Assembly: GCA_003605115.1 (NCBI GenBank)
Contig: QZKY01000015.1
Location: 62,001-126,000 of the forward strand
Reading direction: 5' to 3'
Source: Oxalobacter sp.
GTDB taxonomy: Bacteria > Pseudomonadota > Gammaproteobacteria > Burkholderiales > Burkholderiaceae_D
DNA length: 64,000 nt
Shown: in pieces, positions 57,754 through 64,000 of the stretch
Layout: every line of letters begins with the position of its first letter
Position numbering within the stretch: the first letter of the stretch is position 1
The notes under the pieces: model-generated
Database searches by the model: none
Told to the model about the DNA's origin: nothing
Seen by the model: only the letters and a program-made list of their open reading frames with translations
Program-made: the position numbers and the translations under genes

Positions 57754-59325
57754 GTGCGTCATAACGAAAAAGATAAATATGGTTTGCGGGTGGTGATTGA
57801 GCGGCTGCCGATCATGCTGCTCTCACAGATATTCGTGGCTTCCGTCTGTCTTTCCCTGCTGACGATCGACGGATTCAAAACCTGGGAATCGTACAAAGAG
57901 CGTGTCAGGGAAAACACGATCTTGTCAGGCAATCTGGCGCGTTCGGTTGCCCAGAACGCTGAAGACACCATCAAACAGGCTGACACGGTTTTGGTGGGGC
58001 TGGTGGAACGCATCGAGCGCGATGGCACGAGCCGGGCGGCCTTGGAGCGCCTGCAAAAGGTGCTGGTGCTGCATGTCGGTGAGTTGCCTAAGCTTCACGG
58101 GTTGTTTGTTTATGACGCCACAGGACGTTGGCTGACCACGAACCGCAATATGGTTTTGAATGCCAACAACTCGGATCGGGAATATTTCATCTACCACAAG
58201 ACGCACCCTGATCGTCATGTCTATATCAGCAAGCCGGTGCACAGTCGCTCCACAGGAGAGTGGATCATTCCCTTGTCGCGTCGAATCAATCGCGCGGATG
58301 GCAGTTTTGCGGGGGTTGTGCTGGCCACGGTGCACATGAAGTATTTCCGGAACTTCTACGACACTTTCAATATTGGCCGTGACGGTACGATTGCCTTGGT
58401 GCATATGAAGGGAGCGATTCTGGTGCAGCGCCCTTTCCAGGATGAGCGGATCGGTTTCGACCTGAAAAACACCCCTTTGTTCCAGGAGCATGTGGCTAAC
58501 AGCCCTACTGGCACGTATCGCGCCGATAGTACCTATTTTGATAGAAATGAACGCATTGTTAGCTATCACCGTGTCGAGGGACATCCCTTGCTGGCCGTGG
58601 CGACCTTGTCCGAGGATGAGGTATTTCGTCCATGGTGGATGGATGCGGCCAAGCATTTTGCAATAACGCTGATTCTGACCATTGTCCTGGGGTTCATGGG
58701 ATATCGCTTGATGCGACAGATTGGACAACGCTTGGACGCGGAGGGACAGCTTCGCGATGCGCAAAATACACTGGAATCGCTCAATCAGGAACTGGAGCAA
58801 ATGGCATGGCTGGATGGGCTGACCGGGCTGGCCAACCGCCGTCGCTTCGATGTTGATTTGAATGAAGAGTTTCATCGCGCCATGCGCCGCGAAGAACCCT
58901 TGGCCTTGATCCTGATTGATATTGATCACTTCAAACAATATAACGATAGTTATGGTCATATCGAAGGGGACAAGTGTCTTCAGAAAATTGGACGTGTTTT
59001 GAAATCATGTATGAAGCGTGAAGGCGATTTGTCGGTGCGCTATGGCGGCGAAGAATTGGCCGTTTTGCTGCCCAATACTGATGAAGAGGGTGCAATGGTG
59101 GTGGCCGAGCGCTTGATCAGCGCCATACGTCAGATGAATATTCGCCACAAGGATTCGCCGACGGGATTAGTTACGGTCAGTTGCGGCGTGCACGCGCTCA
59201 TTCCGTTCAGGGGACGCAACATCCCGGCAGACCTGCTGCAGGCGGCAGATACGGCACTCTATGCAGCCAAGGCAGCAGGGCGCGACCAGATCGTGTGTGC
59301 CTCCAAGCTCAAGGGGACAGAGTAA
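57754..59325 (+). CDS. Membrane diguanylate cyclase with periplasmic sensor
   Basis: A 523-residue c-di-GMP synthase. Membrane span 1 lies about residues 18-40. A periplasmic Cache/PDC-like sensor (about 45-285; NSDREYFIYHKTHPDRHVYI, YDTFNIGRDG) follows, then span 2 about 295-312, a short coiled coil and a GGDEF domain. The signature is RYGGEELAVLLPN (GGEEL). The inhibitory I-site RxxD is present as REGD five residues before. IDIDHFKQYNDSYGH is the metal/GTP site. The start is GTG 57754 with a poor ribosome-binding site. It is probably an extracellular-ligand-gated cyclase controlling biofilm or motility. Confidence 0.92.
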   Translation: MRHNEKDKYGLRVVIERLPIMLLSQIFVASVCLSLLTIDGFKTWESYKERVRENTILSGNLARSVAQNAEDTIKQADTVLVGLVERIERDGTSRAALERLQKVLVLHVGELPKLHGLFVYDATGRWLTTNRNMVLNANNSDREYFIYHKTHPDRHVYISKPVHSRSTGEWIIPLSRRINRADGSFAGVVLATVHMKYFRNFYDTFNIGRDGTIALVHMKGAILVQRPFQDERIGFDLKNTPLFQEHVANSPTGTYRADSTYFDRNERIVSYHRVEGHPLLAVATLSEDEVFRPWWMDAAKHFAITLILTIVLGFMGYRLMRQIGQRLDAEGQLRDAQNTLESLNQELEQMAWLDGLTGLANRRRFDVDLNEEFHRAMRREEPLALILIDIDHFKQYNDSYGHIEGDKCLQKIGRVLKSCMKREGDLSVRYGGEELAVLLPNTDEEGAMVVAERLISAIRQMNIRHKDSPTGLVTVSCGVHALIPFRGRNIPADLLQAADTALYAAKAAGRDQIVCASKLKGTE

Positions 59326-59589
59326 AAGGCACGGCGCATTCTTTTCGCTCGTTTTTTTCTTTCTCCCTCCTGCGTCTTTGTCCACCACATCTGTCGCGGT
59401 TTGGCATGATCTGACGCGCCTCATCATGTGCCTCCGCCTCGCCCTCCAGTCTGGAATGCTGCGACGATAATGCGAAGGCAGCGCCGCCTGACTGAAAGTT
59501 TCAGGAGAGGCTGTTAGAATCATCCATCAGGTTACTGAAAGACGGATCGCGCTCCCAGCCCGTGAGCGTGACTTAAGGGGAGACGCATA

Positions 59590-62295
59590 ATGTCAGAACG
59601 GTTTCACCAGACAGAAAAAACGGCCGCTAGCGATACCGATGTCGATGCCCAGGAAACACGGGAGTGGCTGGAAGCGCTGGAAGCGGTCATCGCTAACGAA
59701 GGAAGTGAACGTGCGCATTACTTGATTGAACGTCTGATCGATTTGGCGCGTCGCCGCGGCGCCACGATCCCCTTTTCAACCAATACTGCCTACGTCAATA
59801 CGATTCCCGTTGAGCGGGAAGCCAGATCACCGGGAAACATAGAAATTGAAGAGCGCCTGCGTGCCTGGATGCGCTGGAATGCGATGGCGATGGTGGTGCG
59901 CGCCAATCGGCAAGAGGGCGATCTGGGCGGCCACATTTCCAGTTTTACGTCTGTTGCCACGATGTTCGGTACGGGCTTCAATCATTTCTGGCGTGCGCCT
60001 TCCGGGCATCACGGTGGTGACTTGATTTACTTTCAGGGACACTCTTCTCCCGGCATTTACGCACGCGCCTTTTTTGAAGGACGCATCAGCGAAGAACAAT
60101 TAAAGCATTTTCGCCAGGAAGTCGAAGGCAAAGGCTTGTCTTCCTACCCCCATCCGATGTTGATGCCGCACTTCTGGCAATTCCCCACCGTCTCGATGGG
60201 CTTGGGGCCGCTTATGGCGATTTATCAGGCGCGTTTCCTGAAGTATTTGCATGCGCGCGGCATCGCGGACACTGCGGATCGCAAGGTGTGGGTTTTTTGC
60301 GGCGACGGCGAAATGGATGAGCCCGAAGCAATGGGCGCCATTGGCATGGCTGCGCGCGAGCATCTCGATAATCTCGTTTTTGTCATCAACTGCAATTTGC
60401 AGCGACTGGATGGTCCGGTGCGCGGGAATGGCAAAATCATTCAGGAACTCGAATCGGATTTTCGCGGGGCGGGCTGGAATGTCCTCAAAGTGATTTGGGG
60501 GTCAAACTGGGATCATTTGTTTGCAAAAGATGCGGAGGGCATTCTCAAGCAAGTGATGATGGATACCGTTGATGGCGAATACCAGAATTACAAAGCAAAG
60601 AACGGTGCATATGCTCGGGAACATTTCTTTGGCAAGCATCCGAAATTGCTGGAGATGGTGTCGCACATGACGGACGACGATATCTGGAATTTGCAACGTG
60701 GTGGTCACGATCCCCACAAGGTGTATGCGGCATTCAAGGTCGCGCAGGAACATCAGGGGCAGCCAACGATTTTGCTGATGAAGACCATCAAAGGCTACGG
60801 CATGGGTGAGGCCGCAGAATCACGCAACACCGCACACCAAACCAAAAAACTTGAAGACGCCGTGATTCGTTCGATGCGTGACAAGTTGAGTGTGCCAATC
60901 TCCGACGACGATCTCAAGGGCGAGATTCCTTTCTTCAAGCCGTCCGAGGATTCGCCTGAAATGATTTACCTGCACGAGCGGCGTAAAGCGCTGGGCGGCT
61001 ATTTGCCGCAGCGCCGCATGAAATCGGATGAGTCGATTCCCGTTCCTGCGCTCTCGGTGTTTCATGCTGTGCTGGAGCCGACGGCCGAAGGAAGGGAAAC
61101 CTCGACCACGCAATCTTATGTGCGGATCATCAATATCCTGTTGCGCGATGCGAATTTGGGTAAACGTATCGTGCCGATCATGGTGGATGAATCGCGCACC
61201 TTCGGCATGGAAGGATTGTTTCGACAAATCGGCATCTGGAGCCAGCAAGGGCAATTGTACGAGCCGGTCGATATTGATCAAGTGATGTATTACCGCGAAG
61301 ATAAGGAAGGGCAGATCCTGCAAGACGGCATCAACGAGGCCGGCGGCATCAGTTCTTGGATTGCAGCGGCGACTTCGTATTCGAGCAACAACCGCATCAT
61401 GCTGCCGTTCTTCACGTTTTATTCCATGTTTGGTTTGCAGCGCATTGGCGATCTGGTGTGGGCTGCGGCTGACATGCGCGCACGCGGTTTCCTGATGGGC
61501 GGCACGGCCGGACGCACAACCCTGAATGGCGAAGGTTTGCAACATGAAGACGGGCACAGCCACGTGCTGGCATCGACGATCCCGAATTGCCGTCCCTACG
61601 ATCCGACTTTTGCCCATGAACTGGCCGTGATCATTCAGGATGGCATTCGCCGTATGGTGGGTGAACAAGAAGATGTGTTCTATTACATTACGATCATGAA
61701 CGAGAGCTACCCGCAGCCGGGCATCAAGCCGGGACAGGAAGAGGGTATTCTCAAAGGTTTGTATTTGCTTCAACCCGCAGAAGGCAAAGCCAAGCATCGC
61801 GTGCAATTGCTGGGATCCGGCACTATTTTGCGCGAAGTCATAGCGGCTGCTGATTTGCTCAAGCAGGATTGGGGTGTGGCTGCGGATGTGTGGTCTGCCA
61901 CCTCGTTTACGATGGCGGCGCGCGAAGGTCAGGATACCGCACGCTGGAATTTGCTGCATCCTACGGACACTCCGCGTGATGCTTATGTGACGCAATGCTT
62001 GCAAGGAACGAGTGGCCCCATCATCGCTTCGACAGATTATGTGCGCACCTTTGCCGAGCAGATTCGTGCATTTGTGCCGAAGGGGCGGCGTTATACCACC
62101 TTGGGAACCGATGGCTTTGGCCGCTCGGATACCCGTCGGAAGCTGCGCGAATTTTTTGAGGTGAACCGGCATTATGTGACGATTGCTGCACTGAAAGGCT
62201 TGGCGGACGAGGGGGCAATCTCGAACGATGTGGTGCAGCAGGCGATTGCGAAATACGGTATTGATGCAAATCGGATCAATCCGGTGTTGGCGTAA
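59590..62295 (+). CDS. aceE: Pyruvate dehydrogenase E1 component (homodimeric)
   Basis: A thiamine-diphosphate-dependent decarboxylase of pyruvate, 901 residues, the single-chain AceE type. Motifs are FQGHSSPGIYARAFFEGR, the ThDP/metal site VFCGDGEMDEPEAMGAI with NCNLQRLDGPVRG, and HEDGHSHVLASTIPN in the middle domain. AAGGGGAG precedes ATG 59590. It starts the aceE-aceF-lpd operon, whose product feeds acetyl-CoA to the TCA cycle. A 264-base spacer upstream probably holds its promoter. Confidence 0.97.
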   Translation: MSERFHQTEKTAASDTDVDAQETREWLEALEAVIANEGSERAHYLIERLIDLARRRGATIPFSTNTAYVNTIPVEREARSPGNIEIEERLRAWMRWNAMAMVVRANRQEGDLGGHISSFTSVATMFGTGFNHFWRAPSGHHGGDLIYFQGHSSPGIYARAFFEGRISEEQLKHFRQEVEGKGLSSYPHPMLMPHFWQFPTVSMGLGPLMAIYQARFLKYLHARGIADTADRKVWVFCGDGEMDEPEAMGAIGMAAREHLDNLVFVINCNLQRLDGPVRGNGKIIQELESDFRGAGWNVLKVIWGSNWDHLFAKDAEGILKQVMMDTVDGEYQNYKAKNGAYAREHFFGKHPKLLEMVSHMTDDDIWNLQRGGHDPHKVYAAFKVAQEHQGQPTILLMKTIKGYGMGEAAESRNTAHQTKKLEDAVIRSMRDKLSVPISDDDLKGEIPFFKPSEDSPEMIYLHERRKALGGYLPQRRMKSDESIPVPALSVFHAVLEPTAEGRETSTTQSYVRIINILLRDANLGKRIVPIMVDESRTFGMEGLFRQIGIWSQQGQLYEPVDIDQVMYYREDKEGQILQDGINEAGGISSWIAAATSYSSNNRIMLPFFTFYSMFGLQRIGDLVWAAADMRARGFLMGGTAGRTTLNGEGLQHEDGHSHVLASTIPNCRPYDPTFAHELAVIIQDGIRRMVGEQEDVFYYITIMNESYPQPGIKPGQEEGILKGLYLLQPAEGKAKHRVQLLGSGTILREVIAAADLLKQDWGVAADVWSATSFTMAAREGQDTARWNLLHPTDTPRDAYVTQCLQGTSGPIIASTDYVRTFAEQIRAFVPKGRRYTTLGTDGFGRSDTRRKLREFFEVNRHYVTIAALKGLADEGAISNDVVQQAIAKYGIDANRINPVLA

Positions 62296-62310
62296 GGCGG
62301 AGCTAAAGCT

Positions 62311-63657
62311 ATGAATGAAATCGAAATCACAGTCCCCGACATCGGCGACTTCAAGAACGTCGAAGTGATCGAAGTGCTGGTCAAGCCGGGAGACATCGTC
62401 AAGACGGAGCAATCGCTGATCACGGTGGAATCCGATAAGGCCAGCATGGAAATTCCGTCCAGCGCGGCTGGCGTCGTGAAAGAAATGAAAGTAAAGCTGG
62501 GCGACAAGGTGTCGGAAGGGTCGTTGATTCTGGTTTTGGAAACGCAAAGTGCACCCGCTGCTGTCACTTCTGCACCGCAAGCTTCTGTTTCGCCAGCTGC
62601 TGCAAGGGCTTCGTCTGCTGCGTCGAGTCAGATTGTCGCCATTCCTATACCTCCTCCTGTTGTCACGCCCCCTCCGGTAACACCGGAACCCAGTGCGGAG
62701 CTTGCCTCAACACCACCCGTTTCAAGCGGTACTACGGTGCCGCATGCTTCGCCCTCCGTGCGAAAGTTTGCGCGTGAGCTAGGCGTCAATCTGGCGCAAG
62801 TCATCGGCACCGGACAAAAGGGACGCATCCTGCATGGTGATGTGCAAGCCTTCATCAAAGGGGTTATGACGGGTGCCGCTGGCGTTGGCGCATCGAAATC
62901 GCGAAGCGGCGGCGCAAGCCTTGATTTGCTGCCCTGGCCTTCGCTGGATTTTTCAAAGTTTGGTGAAACAGAATTGCTGCCGCTGTCACGCATCAAAAAA
63001 ATGAGCGGGCCTAATTTGCATCGCAATTGGGTGATGATTCCACATGTAACGCAATACGAGCAGGCGGATGTGACCGAGCTCGAAGCGTTCCGGCTTTCAA
63101 TGAATGAATCGCTGAAGAAAGAGGGCGTACGCCTGACGATTCTGGCGTTTGTGATCAAGGCGGTGGTGAGCGTACTTAAGCGTTATCCCGAGTTCAATGC
63201 TTCGCTGGATGAAGCGGGAGAAAATCTCATCCTCAAAAAATACTGGAACGTCGGGTTCGCGGCAGATACGGCACATGGCCTAGTTGTGCCCGTCGTGAAA
63301 GATGCGGACAAAAAAGGCGTGGTTGACATTGCGAAAGAAATGGCGGAATTGTCCAAGCATGCACGCGAAGGAAAATTGCAACCGTCCGAGATGCAGGGCG
63401 CGACCTTTACGATCACTTCGCTAGGCGGGATTGGGGGCACCTATTTCACGCCGCTGATCAACGCGCCGGAGGTAGCGATTCTCGGTTTGTCGAAACTGTC
63501 GATGCAGCCAGTTTGGAACGGCAAGGAATTTGTGCCGCGTCTGATTTTGCCGCTGTCGCTGGGCTACGATCATCGCGTGATTGATGGCGCGCAGGGCACC
63601 CGCTTTACGACTTATCTCGCTGAAGTGTTGGCGGATATGCGTCAGATGATTCTTTAA
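62311..63657 (+). CDS. aceF: Dihydrolipoamide acetyltransferase (PDH E2), one lipoyl domain
   Basis: An acetyltransferase core of the PDH complex, 448 residues. One lipoyl domain (1-77) carries the lipoylated Lys in [15 protein letters not shown] mobile Ala/Pro/Ser-rich linker leads to a subunit-binding domain (about 148-187; VRKFARELGVNLAQVIGTG). The catalytic domain ends in YDHRVIDGAQGTRFTTYL, the His/Asp active site. It begins 15 bases after aceE, with AGCTAAAGC upstream that is repeated before lpd. The E. coli homologue has three lipoyl domains. Confidence 0.96.
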   Translation: MNEIEITVPDIGDFKNVEVIEVLVKPGDIVKTEQSLITVESDKASMEIPSSAAGVVKEMKVKLGDKVSEGSLILVLETQSAPAAVTSAPQASVSPAAARASSAASSQIVAIPIPPPVVTPPPVTPEPSAELASTPPVSSGTTVPHASPSVRKFARELGVNLAQVIGTGQKGRILHGDVQAFIKGVMTGAAGVGASKSRSGGASLDLLPWPSLDFSKFGETELLPLSRIKKMSGPNLHRNWVMIPHVTQYEQADVTELEAFRLSMNESLKKEGVRLTILAFVIKAVVSVLKRYPEFNASLDEAGENLILKKYWNVGFAADTAHGLVVPVVKDADKKGVVDIAKEMAELSKHAREGKLQPSEMQGATFTITSLGGIGGTYFTPLINAPEVAILGLSKLSMQPVWNGKEFVPRLILPLSLGYDHRVIDGAQGTRFTTYLAEVLADMRQMIL

Positions 63658-63664
63658 AAATTAA

Positions 63665-63705
63665 GGTCAGAGTAATTTTTGCTTCGCAAAAATAAACTGC
63701 TGACC
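63665..63705 (+). repeat. Hairpin (REP-like) between aceF and lpd
   Basis: Outer arms GGTCAG and CTGACC with inner arms ATTTTTGC/GCAAAAAT and loop TTC; CTCATTTTT follows. It could act as a terminator or attenuator within the PDH operon. The style resembles RAYT-associated REP units. Confidence 0.6.
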
Positions 63706-63779
63706 CTCATTTTTAACGCAAAAGCGATAAACAGCACCTGCCCCCGAGCGAGGGTGTGGGTGAATACGGAGCTAAAGCC

Positions 63780-64000
63780 ATGAACAAGATTGAAATCAAA
63801 GTACCAGATATCGGCGACTTCAAAAATGTGGACGTGATTGAAGTGCTGGTCAAGCCGGGCGACAGGATCAAAAAAGAGCAATCGCTCATCACAGTCGAGT
63901 CGGACAAGGCGAGCATGGAAATTCCCTCCAGCCAGGCTGGCGTCGTGAAAGAGTTGAAAGTCAAATTGGGTGACAAGGTTTCGGAGGGTTCGCTCATCCT
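63780..64000 (+). CDS. lpdA: Dihydrolipoamide dehydrogenase with N-terminal lipoyl domain, 3'-truncated by window edge
   Basis: Only the first about 73 residues are visible: a lipoyl domain with [20 protein letters not shown] and the lipoyl Lys in [14 protein letters not shown]. Third place after aceE and aceF points to the E3 subunit that carries an extra lipoyl domain at its N-terminus in many betaproteobacteria. The domain is almost the same as that of aceF, and the bases before both genes (GGAGCTAAAGC) are shared. The flavoprotein part would lie beyond base 64000, so the E3 call is inferred from order. Confidence 0.8.
   Translation, partial: MNKIEIKVPDIGDFKNVDVIEVLVKPGDRIKKEQSLITVESDKASMEIPSSQAGVVKELKVKLGDKVSEGSLI

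Noticed and set aside
60820-62580. Long antisense open frame (586 codons) opposite aceE
   Set aside because: It is a shadow of the strongly conserved aceE frame, has no ribosome-binding site and no recognisable domain.
63780-64000. Second aceF copy at the window end
   Set aside because: Only the lipoyl domain is visible; third position after aceE-aceF and family habit favour an lpd with N-terminal lipoyl domain.

Overview
The window looks like a chromosomal segment of a betaproteobacterium. Supporting signs are the order tRNA-Val, thrS, infC, rpmI, rplT, pheS, pheT, ihfA, merR; the chain surE, pcm, nlpD, rpoS; and an aceE-aceF-lpd operon whose lpd starts with a lipoyl domain. A Nitrosomonadales-like member would fit, but the genus cannot be fixed from the sequence alone.

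Bases 1-26269 are the 3' part of a large surface-polysaccharide (O-antigen-like) locus, all on the + strand and tightly overlapped. It is built from nucleotide-sugar modules. First comes the tail of a legionaminic-acid-type nonulosonate cluster (legG, ptmE, legF, ptmF/ptmA-like oxidoreductases and an aminotransferase). Next is a GDP-sugar module (gmd, a C-methyltransferase, a second Gmd-like enzyme), then a CDP-sugar module (rfbF, rfbG, a 3,5-epimerase, a reductase). Glycosyltransferases and a Wzy-like membrane protein follow, then a UDP-L-sugar module (RmlD-like reductase, fnlA, fnlC), and finally wbpV-like and wbpM genes. No Wzx flippase and no initiating phosphosugar transferase is present here.

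Bases 26294-29849 (- strand) hold mtnP, a class II aldolase and mtnA, which fit the DHAP-shunt form of methylthioadenosine salvage, and an exported S1/P1 nuclease. Bases 29961-41872 (+ strand) are the housekeeping block from tRNA-Val to rpoS. infC appears to start at the non-canonical codon ATC. A small SLOG-like gene of unknown role flanked by two copies of a 10-bp palindrome follows, then an MFS exporter.

Bases 44024-50753 (- strand) encode a metallophosphoesterase, a low-molecular-weight tyrosine phosphatase, PepD, a pyruvyltransferase-family protein, a cystathionine enzyme and CysK. The most notable feature lies upstream of cysK (50755-51029). A strong sigma-70 promoter is followed at once by two tandem SAM-II-like riboswitch aptamers. 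The first is followed by an intrinsic terminator, the second by a hairpin over the cysK ribosome-binding site. This suggests two-step (transcription plus translation) control of cysK and metB by S-adenosylmethionine.

Bases 51210-64000 (+ strand) hold two adjacent flavoprotein disulfide reductases, the oxidative pentose-phosphate genes gnd, zwf and pgl, a membrane diguanylate cyclase, and the pyruvate dehydrogenase operon aceE, aceF and the start of lpd.
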